From contig NZ_KB893643.1 of assembly GCF_000374125.1 (NCBI RefSeq), positions 379,645 to 443,644 of the forward strand: a stretch of DNA of 64,000 nt, written 5' to 3'. The DNA is from Niabella aurantiaca DSM 17617. GTDB lineage: Bacteria > Bacteroidota > Bacteroidia > Chitinophagales > Chitinophagaceae. Below, in pieces: positions 42,329 through 52,200 of the stretch. The number at the start of each line of letters is the position of its first letter. Position 1 is the first letter of the stretch. Both the position numbers and the translations under genes were made by a program. Under the pieces are notes generated by a model. That model searched no databases, was not told the origin of the DNA, and saw nothing but the letters and a program-made list of their open reading frames with translations.

Positions 42329-42475
42329 TTCCAGGTTCAACGTTTCAAGCCCGGCCGGTGTTATATCCGGCATAAAATCACCGATTCCTGAATGTAGGTT
42401 TTACTGTTTCTGATTCCGTCCGGATATTATGAGTGTCAGACTGGATCCAACCTGGAACATTGAACTCTAAACTGC
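42329..42475. repeat. Two degenerate GAAC/CCTGG words flanking the E2-GH16 intergenic region
   Basis: TTCCAGGTTCAACGTTTCAAGC (42329-42350, split as two 11-base words) and AACCTGGAACATTGAACTC (42449-42467) are near-inverse versions of each other, suggesting a decayed inverted-repeat pair. Confidence 0.45.
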
Positions 42476-42573
42476 CCTCGCGCCTGCGCATCCGTTTGCG
42501 CATCCGGGTCATTTGTGCCCCTGAGTGGTTATCTTGCGGCTATGATTCAGTCACCTGCGGTAGCTATTCACAC

Positions 42574-43398
42574 ATGAAATCAATCATTTTTTTAACCCCG
42601 GTACTCCTTGTGTTGCTCGCGTCCTGCAGCAGGCCATTCTTGCGCTCTGCCGGGTATATATATATTCAAAAGGACGGGCGCTCCGAAAAAAAGTGGAAGC
42701 TGGTCTGGAAGGACGATTTCAGTCAACGCACCCTGGATACGAGCAAATGGACCCGGATCCCGCCCGGCAAGTCCGATTGGAACAAACACATGAGCGTCCG
42801 CGAGGACTGCTTCCGGATCGATAGCGGGTATATTTGCCTCCGTGGCATTCGCAACCCTGATACGACAGCTGATCCGCGTCCCTTTATTACCGGAGGTATT
42901 TACACAAAAGGAAAATTTGCTTTTCAGTACGGAAAAATCGAAATAAGGGCAAAGCTGGAATGTGCCACGGGTGCCTGGCCGGCGATGTGGATGCTGGCGG
43001 AGCAAAATAAGTATGGTACCTATCCCAAAAACGGGGAGATCGATATTATGGAGCACCTCAATTATGAGCACAAGGTTTATCAAACCACTCACTCCTACTA
43101 TACGCTCAACCTGAAGCAGACAAAGAACCCGCCGCATTCCGGAACAGCTGCCTTTGACCGGGAGGGGTTTAATACATTTGGTATAAAGTGGTTCCCGGAT
43201 AAGATCGTATTTACAGTAAATGGAAAAGAAACCTTTACCTATCCGCGCATTACCGGCGTGGATGCCAGTCAGTGGCCTTATGATCAGCCGTTTTACCTGC
43301 TGGTAGATCAGCAGCTGGGTGGCAACTGGGCAGGCAAGGTAGATCCGCAACAGTTACCCGTGCAAATGATCGTTGATTGGGTAAAAGTATATCAATAA
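42574..43398 (+). CDS. Glycoside hydrolase family 16 lipoprotein
   Basis: A 274-residue exported enzyme. The start MKSIIFLTPVLLVLLASC gives a lipoprotein signal with Cys18, so it is probably anchored at the outer membrane; an in-frame extension to 42433 is rejected because it runs through junk repeats. The GH16 jelly-roll follows, with KLVWKDDF near 45, ASGAWPAMW-type ATGAWPAMWML, and the catalytic cluster NGEIDIMEHLN holding nucleophile and acid Glu. Family substrates include laminarin, lichenin, agar, carrageenan and xyloglucan; the EIDIME form with no extra M fits many laminarinase-like enzymes but does not decide. The GH29 gene follows after 104 bases. Confidence 0.9.
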   Translation: MKSIIFLTPVLLVLLASCSRPFLRSAGYIYIQKDGRSEKKWKLVWKDDFSQRTLDTSKWTRIPPGKSDWNKHMSVREDCFRIDSGYICLRGIRNPDTTADPRPFITGGIYTKGKFAFQYGKIEIRAKLECATGAWPAMWMLAEQNKYGTYPKNGEIDIMEHLNYEHKVYQTTHSYYTLNLKQTKNPPHSGTAAFDREGFNTFGIKWFPDKIVFTVNGKETFTYPRITGVDASQWPYDQPFYLLVDQQLGGNWAGKVDPQQLPVQMIVDWVKVYQ

Positions 43399-43502
43399 GG
43401 TTCTTTAAGATACGACGTATTGCCTTACACGATCAAATCCGGACAAGTTGATCTTTCAATAAATATTATTTCAAAAATTCAAACAACCCCGATAACGGCC
43501 TC

Positions 43503-45722
43503 ATGAATATCAAAACTCTTTTCTTCCTGCTGATCTTTCCGGTACCGGTTTTTTCGCAAACCATTCAACCGGCCAACACGATTCCGATTCTCCGGGGTGA
43601 TTCCAAAGCAACCATCATCAGCAAGGCAGCGCAGGTAGTGCCCACCGCCAATCAATATGCGGCCCTTCGCAATGAGTTCATCGCCTTTGTGCACCTGGGG
43701 CCCAATACCTTTACCCGTAAGGAATGGGGCAACGGAATGGAAGATCCGAAGGTCTTTGATCTGAAAACGCTGGATACCGACCAGTGGTGCACTGCCATGA
43801 AGGCCGCGGGTATGAAGATGGTGATCCTTACTGTAAAACACCACGACGGATTTGTGCTCTGGCAAAGCCGTTACACCACGCATGGCATCATGTCTACCGG
43901 TTTTCGCAATGGTAAAGGCGATATCTTAAAGGATCTCAGCGCTTCCTGCAAAAAATACGGGCTAAAGCTGGGCATCTATCTTTCCCCGGCCGACCTGTTC
44001 CAGATCGAAAGTCCCAACGGGCTCTATGGCAACCTGAGCAAATACACCAGGCGCACCATTCCCCGCCCGGTAGCCGGTCGCCCGTTTAAGAATAAAACCA
44101 CCTTTCAGTTCGAAGTGGATGACTACAATGAATATTTTATGAACCAGCTGTTTGAGCTGCTTACTGAATACGGACCGGTGGACGAGGTATGGTTCGACGG
44201 CGCCCATCCCAAAACCAAGGGCGGCCAGCAATACAACTATGCCGCCTGGAAAAAACTCATCCACACCCTGGCTCCAAAGGCGGTCATCTTTGGCAAACAG
44301 GACATCCGCTGGTGTGGCAATGAGGCTGGCAAAACAAGAAGTACGGAATGGAATGTGATCCCCTTCAAGAACAATCCCGATCAGATGAACAGCTACCCGG
44401 ATCTTACGGCCAACGACCTGGGCAGCCGGGAACAGCTGTACAAAGCCCGTTACCTGCATTACCAGCAGGCAGAAACCAATACCTCTATACGGGAGGGCTG
44501 GTTCTACCGCGATGAAACAGCTCAAAAAGTACGCAGCGCCGATGATGTGTTTGATATTTATGAACGCGCGGTGGGTGGCAATTCCACCTTCCTGCTCAAT
44601 ATTCCCCCTAACCGGGAGGGACGGTTTTCCAATGAAGACGTAGCCGTATTAAACGAAGCCGGCAATCGCATCCGCAAAACCTATGGCGTCAACCTGTTTA
44701 AAAACGCAACAGGTCCCAAACCCGTGCTGGACGCAGATCCGTTGAGTTTCGCATCGCTAAAGGGAAGCCGGCCTGTGATCATCATCCACACTCCCCGTCC
44801 CGTTACCATCAACCGCCTGGTGCTGCAGGAAGCCATTACTACACAGGGCGAACGTGTGGAGCAACATGCCGTGGATGCCTGGATCAACGGGCAATGGAAA
44901 GAAATTGCCGCGGCCACCAATATTGGTTACAAACGCATCCTGCGTTTCCCCGAGACCACTTCCAACCAATTCCGGATCCGGATCCTTCACGCAAGAGCTA
45001 CACCTGCGATCAGCAATATCACCGCGCACTATTACAAAATGCGCCCGCCGCAGCTGCAACTATCGCGGAGTGTAACCGGCATGGTCTCTATTGCCCCCTA
45101 CCAGCCGGAATTTAACTGGAAGCCCCATGGAGAAAATGCGATGCACAACCTGGGTACCGGTTTTGAGCTCCATTATACGACCAACGGCAAAGCGCCCAAC
45201 CGTATTTCTCCACTATATACCGGTCCATTTCCCCTTGCCAACGGGCAAGTAAAAGCAGTGGCCATCAGCAGGAACGGTACCGGCCCTGTGGCCAGCCAAA
45301 CATTCGGCATCTTAAAACAGGACTGGAAACTGCTGGCCGCAGGCAGCACCATGGAAAAACATGGCACTGCATTGGCTTTTGATGCCAATGAAAAAACCTG
45401 GTGGCAGTCAAACCCTGCATCCGGTCATGGGTTTATGGCGCTGGACCTGGGAAAAGCCTACACCCTCAAACGTTTTTCTTATACTCCGCAAACCCAAACC
45501 AAAGAGGGACTCATGAGCAAAGGAAAGATACAGATCAGCACGGATGGCAGCAATTGGACCGATGCGGACAGCTTCGAGTTTGGCAACCTTATCAATGATC
45601 CGGTTACACGCATCCATCCGTTCCCGCGGCCCTTAACAACGCGGTACATCCGTATAGCGGCTACGGAAACCGCTGCCGATGATGCCCGCCTATCCATCGC
45701 AGAGCTGGATTTTTTTGAGTAA
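43503..45722 (+). CDS. Alpha-L-fucosidase-like GH29 enzyme with C-terminal discoidin domain
   Basis: A 739-residue secreted enzyme (signal peptide 1-18, ending VFSQ). The GH29 barrel covers about 40-400: EFIAFVHLGPNTFT, ILTVKHHDGFVLW, LGIYLSP and the nucleophile region GPVDEVWFDGAHP. A beta-sandwich/CHB_HEX-type module (YTTNGKAPN near 560, YTGPFPLANGQVKAVA) follows, then an F5/8 type C (discoidin) carbohydrate-binding domain (about 610-738, ALDLGKAYTLKRFSYTPQ). The N-terminal form FGVFVHLG-like with GPNTFT is of the broad GH29-B type that often tolerates branched or aryl-fucosides. With GH16 it forms a two-gene glycan unit lacking SusC/SusD. Confidence 0.92.
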   Translation: MNIKTLFFLLIFPVPVFSQTIQPANTIPILRGDSKATIISKAAQVVPTANQYAALRNEFIAFVHLGPNTFTRKEWGNGMEDPKVFDLKTLDTDQWCTAMKAAGMKMVILTVKHHDGFVLWQSRYTTHGIMSTGFRNGKGDILKDLSASCKKYGLKLGIYLSPADLFQIESPNGLYGNLSKYTRRTIPRPVAGRPFKNKTTFQFEVDDYNEYFMNQLFELLTEYGPVDEVWFDGAHPKTKGGQQYNYAAWKKLIHTLAPKAVIFGKQDIRWCGNEAGKTRSTEWNVIPFKNNPDQMNSYPDLTANDLGSREQLYKARYLHYQQAETNTSIREGWFYRDETAQKVRSADDVFDIYERAVGGNSTFLLNIPPNREGRFSNEDVAVLNEAGNRIRKTYGVNLFKNATGPKPVLDADPLSFASLKGSRPVIIIHTPRPVTINRLVLQEAITTQGERVEQHAVDAWINGQWKEIAAATNIGYKRILRFPETTSNQFRIRILHARATPAISNITAHYYKMRPPQLQLSRSVTGMVSIAPYQPEFNWKPHGENAMHNLGTGFELHYTTNGKAPNRISPLYTGPFPLANGQVKAVAISRNGTGPVASQTFGILKQDWKLLAAGSTMEKHGTALAFDANEKTWWQSNPASGHGFMALDLGKAYTLKRFSYTPQTQTKEGLMSKGKIQISTDGSNWTDADSFEFGNLINDPVTRIHPFPRPLTTRYIRIAATETAADDARLSIAELDFFE

Positions 45723-45916
45723 TGGAGAAGGCCTTACATTGAACTTCAATGAGCCGTTTGCCGTCTGGCCGCCCAAACCTACCTCACTTATGGTGAACTT
45801 CTGCCCGGGCAAAAGTTCAGAACGGCGATCAACCATATACCGGCTTTCGTTTGCCCGTACGTCCGTGCAAAAAATCAGCATGGAAAATAACACACCACGG
45901 TAAAAAAACGGAGGGC
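45723..45916. other. Gap between GH29 and the SDR gene
   Basis: 194 bases between convergent genes. Both strands have short open frames here (for example minus 45690-45893) that read somewhat protein-like because the frames mirror each other, but neither has a recognisable domain or a start signal. A minor remnant is possible; nothing firmer can be said. Confidence 0.3.
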
Positions 45917-46681
45917 TTACAACCCCTGTCCGCCAGACACTTCAATCCGCTGCCCCGTGATCCAGCGGGCTTCTTCCGTGCACAGGAATGCCACCACCCC
46001 GCCGATATCATCCGGCAGGCCCACCCGCCCCAGGGCGGTAACACCGGCTATCTGTGCGTTGATCTCCTTGTTATCGCGTGTACGGCCACCGCCAAAATCG
46101 GTTTCAATAGCACCAGGCGCTACGACGTTCACACGGATCTTCCGGCCACCCAATTCCTTGGCCAGGTAGCGGGTCAGCACTTCCACAGCAGCCTTCATAG
46201 AGGCATATACGGAAGAGCCGGGAATGGTGAACCGTGCCAATCCCGAAGAGATATTGATGATACCCCCACCGTCATTGATAAAAGGCAGCACTTTTTGAGT
46301 AAGAAAAAAGACGCCTTTATAGTGAATATTCATCATTGCGTCCAGCTGTTGCTCCGTGGTGTCCGCAGCCAGCACGTACAACCCGGTACCGGCGTTGTTG
46401 ATCAGGAAATCAATATTTGGGCTGCCCGTGCGCTCCTGCAAATGGTCCGTTACCTGTTTGATAAATCCGTCAAATGCAGCTGTACTACTGGTATCCAGCT
46501 GGAAGGCTGCTGCCTGTTGTCCCAGCGCCAGTATCTCCGCAACCACGGCGTCTGCTGCCGCTCTATTGCTGTTATAGGTTAGTACCACATCGATGCCCTT
46601 TTTTGCAAGGCTGATGGCCATGTTCCGGCCCAGGCCGCGGCTGCCACCGGTTACAAGGGCAATTTTGTTTTTTACATTCAT
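45917..46681 (-). CDS. Short-chain dehydrogenase/reductase
   Basis: A 254-residue classical SDR. NAD(P) binding TGGSRGLGRN at residues 11-20 (start MNVKNKIALVTGGSRG), an Arg-rich early loop LTYNSNRAAAD that favours NADPH, NNAG near 91, catalytic Ser in INISSGLARF and the YASMKA motif (Tyr/Lys) near 156-161, and a PGAIETDFGG substrate loop. It closes with the GQRIEVSGGQGL tail. Substrate unknown. The start at 46681 begins the Rossmann fold; an upstream in-frame extension is rejected. A perfect 9-base inverted repeat (46709-46739) overlaps its promoter region, and the AraC gene is the next gene upstream. Confidence 0.92.
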   Translation of the reverse strand: MNVKNKIALVTGGSRGLGRNMAISLAKKGIDVVLTYNSNRAAADAVVAEILALGQQAAAFQLDTSSTAAFDGFIKQVTDHLQERTGSPNIDFLINNAGTGLYVLAADTTEQQLDAMMNIHYKGVFFLTQKVLPFINDGGGIINISSGLARFTIPGSSVYASMKAAVEVLTRYLAKELGGRKIRVNVVAPGAIETDFGGGRTRDNKEINAQIAGVTALGRVGLPDDIGGVVAFLCTEEARWITGQRIEVSGGQGL

Positions 46682-46708
46682 ATTTTTGATCCTTTTAATA
46701 CCACAAAA

Positions 46709-46739
46709 TTGCAACAACCTGTAATAACGATTGTTGCAA
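46709..46739 (-). promoter_or_regulatory. Operator-like inverted repeat upstream of the SDR gene
   Basis: TTGCAACAA and TTGTTGCAA form a perfect nine-base inverted repeat separated by 13 bases (TCGTTATTACAGG on the minus strand). It lies 28-58 bases before the SDR start and abuts a minus-strand -7-like box CAATTTTG (46704-46711). The arm word GGTTGTTGC also occurs at 48908-48916. Confidence 0.55.
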
Positions 46740-46914
46740 ACATCAATCCATTCTTTGCAAAAATCAAATAAATCCGTCAGACCCAAAAAATCGATGGTAT
46801 TATGGTGCTTACCTCTTTGTTGGTATTGCGCATAGCCCTGTCGTCATGATAAATTGCCAACAAACAGACCGGCACCGCACACCTGGTAAGCCGCCGTTCC
46901 GGGAGCCCAGGCGG

Positions 46915-47853
46915 TCATATGCGAAAAGTCGCCGGCGTAACCGTAGTTTGCTTTTTAAAGAAATTTGAAAAATGCGCCACTTCTTCAAAACCCAGGCTGC
47001 AGGCGATCTCCGAAACCGTCCAGTCGGTTTGCTTCAATAAGATCTTTGCCTCCTGCAATATCCGGTTGCTGATCAGGGCTGTGGTGGTCTTACCGGTATG
47101 TTCTTTTAATACTTTATTAAGGTGGTTCACATGCACTGCCAGGCGGCTGGCATAGTCCCCGGCCGTGCGCAACTGCAGTTGCTGCTGCGGCGATTCAATC
47201 GGAAATTGCCGCTCCAGCAGCTCGACAAACAGCGCGGTGACACGGGCCGCCGCATTGGGACTGGAGGCAAGGGCCGTAACCGGCTGCAGCTTTTGTCCGT
47301 AGTGGATCAGTTCCAGTACATAGTTGCGCAGCAGGTCATATTTAAAGGCATAATCCGAAGCGATCTCTATTTTCATTTTTGCAAACACCTGCCCTATTTC
47401 CACCGCCTGCTCATCCGTGATCTCAAAAACCGGGTAACCGCCCGGTTGAAAGATCGGAAGATCTTCCAGCACTACCCCGCTTTTATTTTTGATCAGGAAA
47501 GCATCTGTAAACACACAAAACTGACCGCCCTGGTGCGGGTCCTGGGGAATCCAGTGATAGGGCACTTTTGGCGTGGCAAACAGCAGGGCATTGCCGGTGA
47601 TCTCAATCACCTTATCGGCATACTCCGCCCGGTTCCGCCCGCGGATCAGGCTGATCTTATAGTAGGCCCTCCGGTTATAGGGCATGGCTTTTTTCCGCTT
47701 CACCGCTTCTATCGTGGCGGCAATGTCAAAAACATTAAAATGCCCGATCTCTTTGCCAATGCCGGGTGGCAACAGTGCGTTCACGTCTTTACCGGTCCAC
47801 ACTGCCGCTTCTTCATAAAACGCTTCCAGCGAAGTAGGCTTCATCACAGTCAT
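46915..47853 (-). CDS. AraC-family transcriptional regulator
   Basis: A 312-residue regulator with an N-terminal cupin-like sensing domain (features NALLFATPKVPYHW and GGQFCVFTDAFL near 95-125) and a C-terminal AraC double helix-turn-helix (about 212-312, with YASRLAVHVNHLNKVLKEH and the second helix SEIACSLGFEEVAHFSNFFKK, shown in parts). Start MTVMKPTS at 47853 is preferred over an upstream extension; 47844 is also possible. It is transcribed toward the SDR gene, whose promoter carries an operator-like inverted repeat. AraC plus SDR pairs are frequent, so direct control of the SDR and perhaps of the VOC genes is a plausible inference. Confidence 0.9.
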   Translation of the reverse strand: MTVMKPTSLEAFYEEAAVWTGKDVNALLPPGIGKEIGHFNVFDIAATIEAVKRKKAMPYNRRAYYKISLIRGRNRAEYADKVIEITGNALLFATPKVPYHWIPQDPHQGGQFCVFTDAFLIKNKSGVVLEDLPIFQPGGYPVFEITDEQAVEIGQVFAKMKIEIASDYAFKYDLLRNYVLELIHYGQKLQPVTALASSPNAAARVTALFVELLERQFPIESPQQQLQLRTAGDYASRLAVHVNHLNKVLKEHTGKTTTALISNRILQEAKILLKQTDWTVSEIACSLGFEEVAHFSNFFKKQTTVTPATFRI

Positions 47854-47927
47854 AAAATTGCAAAATTCAATCAGCAAGATACACAAAAATGGATCTATTG
47901 CTGAACACATGGCCAGATACCCTCGGC

Positions 47928-48317
47928 TTACAGCCGTTGTTGCAGCTGCCAGTAGTGTCCAAACGGGTCTTTGATACTGCCCTGCCGGTATCCATAGTCG
48001 TAATCCTGCGCCGGGCTGACTTCTTCAGCACCTGCAAGGATGGCATGTTTCATGGTACCATCTACATCCGCCACAAAAAGGCCAATGCAAACAGTGGTGC
48101 CTTTATGCGCACCGGGCGAAAAATAATACGGCTTCGCAGTCGTTTCATGCAAATGAAACAAAGCGCTGTCGATGCTTAGTTCAGACACATGAATGCTGCC
48201 GTCTTCATTGGAAAAACGCCGGAGCTCTATGGCTCCAAATGCTTTTTCATAAAAGGAAATATCACGTACGCCGTTGGGGATAAAGAGTTCGGGAGCGAAG
48301 AAAATGCTGCTATTCAT
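47928..48317 (-). CDS. VOC superfamily (glyoxalase-like) protein, PhnB-type
   Basis: A 129-residue vicinal-oxygen-chelate fold protein of two beta-alpha-beta-beta-beta modules (ELFIPNGVRDISFYEKAF near 10-27, then TVCIGLFVADVDGTMKHAI near 74-92), ending SIKDPFGHYWQLQQRL as in PhnB-like proteins. The Glu/His metal ligands of true glyoxalase I are not clearly placed, so enzymatic function is unknown. It lies 74 bases before the AraC gene on the same strand and may be cotranscribed with it. A strong terminator separates it from the next VOC gene upstream. Confidence 0.85.
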   Translation of the reverse strand: MNSSIFFAPELFIPNGVRDISFYEKAFGAIELRRFSNEDGSIHVSELSIDSALFHLHETTAKPYYFSPGAHKGTTVCIGLFVADVDGTMKHAILAGAEEVSPAQDYDYGYRQGSIKDPFGHYWQLQQRL

Positions 48318-48350
48318 AGGTATAAATTTAGCAAAAAAGTGCGCTTATAA

Positions 48351-48387
48351 CAACAAAAGGATCCGCGCTACTCAGGCGCGGATCCTT
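48351..48387 (-). terminator. Strong terminator after the second VOC gene
   Basis: Perfect 12-base-pair stem AAGGATCCGCGC / GCGCGGATCCTT with a 7-base loop; on the minus strand it is followed by TTTTGTTG. It stands 41 bases beyond the stop at 48428. Confidence 0.85.
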
Positions 48388-48427
48388 CCCTGTCATCAAT
48401 AGGGTGCACCACCGGTTTTGCCTTCGC

Positions 48428-48832
48428 CTATTCTTTTGGAAACTTGCTCATATCCATAAAAAACAGCTCCCAGGTATGGCCGTCGTAATCTTCAATATTC
48501 CTTGTTTGCATAAAACCATAATCCTTTGCCGGTACGGGTTCTGTACCCCCCGCTTTCAGCCCGTTCTCTGCCATTTCATTTACCTGGTCCACACTGTCAA
48601 GGCTTAGTGCAAATAACCCGGCAACATTCGTTTTGGTGTCCGCAATGGGCTTGTTCACAAAACTGCTAAACTTCTCGTGGCTCAGGATCATCAGGAAAAT
48701 ATGTTCGCTCCATACCATGCATTTTCCGGAATCATCAGAAAACTGCGGATTATTGGTAAATCCAAATTTTGCGTAAAACTCCATCGACCGGTTCACATCC
48801 TTTACGGCCAGATTGATAAACACCTGTTTCAT
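48428..48832 (-). CDS. VOC superfamily (glyoxalase/bleomycin resistance-like) protein
   Basis: A 134-residue VOC protein, start MKQVFINLAVKDVNRSME, with second module landmark AGLFALSLDSVDQVNEM near 71-87 and an end EDYDGHTWELFFMDM that fits the DGH-x-WEL pattern of this subfamily (E and H positions compatible with metal binding). It has its own terminator. Its 437-base upstream region is full of TTGT/ACAA palindromes, including one sharing GGTTGTTGC with the SDR operator, so the same regulator could act here. Substrate unknown. Confidence 0.88.
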   Translation of the reverse strand: MKQVFINLAVKDVNRSMEFYAKFGFTNNPQFSDDSGKCMVWSEHIFLMILSHEKFSSFVNKPIADTKTNVAGLFALSLDSVDQVNEMAENGLKAGGTEPVPAKDYGFMQTRNIEDYDGHTWELFFMDMSKFPKE

Positions 48833-49269
48833 TTGTTTATTTTTTGTTTCCTGCTAAATTAGTAAATCTCCAAAAAGGAATTGTTTGTCAATCCGACAAT
48901 ATATATGGGTTGTTGCGACAACTACCCGAACATTTTCTATTTTGGAAATAGTTGGGGCGAAAACTATATTTTTCGTATTATGCCTGACTGGCAGTACGCC
49001 TTTTGTACAAAGTGTTGCATTGCCGTCGCATATGGTTATTTTATATTGCTTGCAGCGATCATCAGTCTTTTAATTTGTGCAGAAACTGCACAAGTTGTTT
49101 CCTGGAAACATGCTAATTAAATAAATAGACCTGATAAACTTGGATTTCCGAACGTTCCAAAATAGAACGCACTGAACCTGTTTTATTTTTTAAGGCTTAT
49201 GCTTTTTTTTACATTACCCTACCCTTCTTTTCAACAATAGCCCTTTTCACTATCCGGAAACCTTCATTA
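48833..49269. other. Palindrome-rich intergenic region upstream of a VOC gene
   Basis: 437 bases. Four inverted repeats with TTGT/ACAA arms occur within 210 bases: TTGTC-N5-GACAA (48885-48899), GTTGT-N4-ACAAC (48909-48922), TTTGTACAAA (49002-49011) and TTGTGCAG-N3-CTGCACAA (49075-49093). Short plus-strand frames (48881-49120 and 48885-49073) exist but lack a domain or credible start. The right end holds AT-rich DNA and the 3' flank of the TPR gene. Confidence 0.45.
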
Positions 49270-52200
49270 TCACTGGTACCCGATAAACTTCTGCTCCGCT
49301 TTTACAATTTTTTCAAAAAAAGACCGCAAACCATCATAATCTTCCGCCGCATAAAATTGCCGCCGGCTATTGGTAAACTTACGGGTAACCTCCAGTTTGC
49401 CGGGTGAAGCCGGATGAAACTGCAAGGTATATGCCAGGTCTTTATATGTTAAGGACACGGAAGCCGGAGGGGTCGTAAACTTCATCCCCTTTGGTGCATA
49501 AATGGTTACCCTTGTTTCATATGCATCTGTATTTTCATAGTTCCAGTATTCAATGGGTTGCGTTCTTTTTTCCGCAGGAAACTTGTCCATGGTTGCCACC
49601 ACATCATGATAATTGATCTTAAATACATTCATTGCCCCTACCTCTGAAACCTGGTCATTTACCACATAGGAAAACGCGTATTGTGCGGAATCCGCCGGAT
49701 CATCCAGTCCGGAAAACCGGAGTTCCTTCAGTTTCACTCCTGTAGAGTATCCCCTTGCTACAGACGCTTCCATATCCCGGAGCTGCTGCTGTTCATCTTT
49801 GTGCCGGAAATCCGCACGCAGATCTGCTGCCAAATGTCCTGATTTGATCACTTTGTTAGTGTACAGCAGGTTGGATCCCTGGGGGTGGATCTCAATGGTC
49901 CGCACCACTTTATCCTTCAACCTGTTTTGGGTATGCAGGTATGCTGCCCCGGAGGAAGGCAAAGCCGGGTATACCGGGATGTCCAGCATCAGCGCACCGC
50001 TAAGACTGTTGGGTAATGCCGCAAAAGGCAGATTGTTATCGGTCAGTTCAATAAAATAGTCTTTGTGATCCAGCGTGGCTTTGGCAATACAATGGTTAAA
50101 ATCCATCCCCGGCAGCAGCATATCCTTCGTTCCGTTGTTACGTGTATCGATCAGCACCATATTCGCAGTGATCCCTGCTTGATGGCACAAGGCTACAAAC
50201 AGCCGGGATAGATCCTTACAATCGCCCAGCTGTGTATTAAGGGTCACTGAAGGTTTTTGTGGAATGTACCCGCTTTGCCGGAAGGCCACCGAGCTGTAAT
50301 GAATATTATTCTCAATGTAATTATAAATGCGCTTTGCTTTGGCAAACTGGCTTTCCGGCTTTGCACCGGCCAAAAACAAAGTATTATAGGCATCCGTTAC
50401 TTCCGGTTCAATTTCGTTATAATTGGTCACATCTGCATACCAGGTGGTTATTTTGCCCCAATCGGGTATGGTAGAAATATGCAGGACATTGGCTACATCC
50501 GTAAGGCCGGGCATCAATGGCTCATCTTTTTCGGGAGATGCATGAAGCACCTCCCAGGAATATTTTGTAAAATCTTCCGCGCTGCTTTTTCGGGGGCGGA
50601 TGCTGTCCCTGCTAAACCGGTACTGGACCGGCGCTTCCGGCGGGGCCAGCAATGTATATCTTGAAGCGTAGCAGTACACATTTCCTGTAAAGAAATACCG
50701 GTCTGTAATCTCCCTGGCAAAATGCCCTTCTGCAAACCGTTGCAGCCGGTACCGGATAAAAACGACGTCCCCGGCTTCCAGGTTCGTAAACACAATGTCT
50801 GTTCCGTTTTTTTCACCCTGTATCCGTTTGTCTTTTTTGATCACTTCAGCCTTTTCAATCAGCAGGGATTGATTGCTTTCACGCCTTAGCGATACCTCTT
50901 TATACCCTTCAATACCGCTTTCATTAACAATTTTTATCAGCGAGGTAACATATTGCTCATTTCCCCCGTCCGGGTACAGGATCATATCCCTTTGATCCAG
51001 TAAAAAATAATAACCGGCCTTCTCCTTATCGGCTCCCTTATAATCATCGCTGCTGATAATCTTATCTTCATCAACAACAGGCAGTAATTTATAGGCCTCG
51101 CTCTTCCCTTCCAGTTTTCTTATTACAGCTATCAGCTCGTATTGGCTGGGGTTGTACTTCAGCGAGGTATGATAAGCTTCCAGTGCAGCGGCGGTCTCAT
51201 TTTTTTGGTTCCGTATATCGCCCAGCAGTTTCCAGTAAGCATCAGAATAAGGGTTGATGGCCAATGCGGCAAGCGCATATTTTTCGGACCGGTCATACTG
51301 CTTTTCCGTCAGATAAAATTCAGACAGCGTAATGTAAAATGGAGCAACATGCGGAAATTTCTTTATCTGCTCTTCCAATAATAACTGGTAGTCCTTTTTT
51401 TTACCGTTATCCAGAAGCGCAGCTAGATATTGGTAAAACACATTGTAGTGATAGTTATTTTTAAAAAACTGCCGGTACACTCCCAGCGCGCTGTCCGGTG
51501 CCTTCCCGATCGATTTTCTTAATTTATAAATGCCGGCTTGTATTTCAGGGTTATCCGGATAACGCTGGTACATCTTTTCTGCAATGTCTACCATCTCCTC
51601 CAGTTTTTCATCCTTTGCCTTCAGCAAAACATAATGCCCGTCTGTCAGTTCATTCTCCCCATATAATTGTATATACCGGTTCCGTTTATTTTCCAGTTCG
51701 GTATATTTCTGGTCTTTATTCAGTTGCTGCATGTACAGGTTCATGGCCATTTCACTGTTACTGTCCAGGCGCATCAGGCGCTCGTTCTCTGTTTTCAGAA
51801 GCGTATTATTTCCTTCGGCAGAAAGAACATCAATGTATATGGATCTTAATAAGGAATTACCCGGAGCTTTTACCAGGGCCTGGTTAATGATCCGTTTTGC
51901 CTGTTCTGTTTTTTTACTGCGCAGGTAGCAATTGGTCAGCAACACATAGTTAAGCAGGTCTGCGGAATCTTTTGCCAGCCGGCTTTCAAAATATTGTTCT
52001 GCAAAATGATGCAACAGCGCCGGTGGCGGCACTGTTGCATCCTGTTGGGCATACGCCTTATATACCGTAGAGCCGTTTACGCCCACAGGCTTCCCCCCTT
52101 CATCCATGATCCGGAGGGCAAAGTTGGGGTACAGGTTATTGGAATATCCCAGCTGCACCAGCACCCGGTTGGTACCCTTTTTCAATACCCCCTTTACGCA

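Noticed and set aside
45690-45893. Minus-strand frame after GH29
   Set aside because: Overlaps the GH29 3' end and mirrors a plus-strand frame; no recognised domain.
48881-49120. 79-residue plus-strand frame
   Set aside because: It crosses several palindromes, has no domain, and competing frames in the same DNA look equally good.
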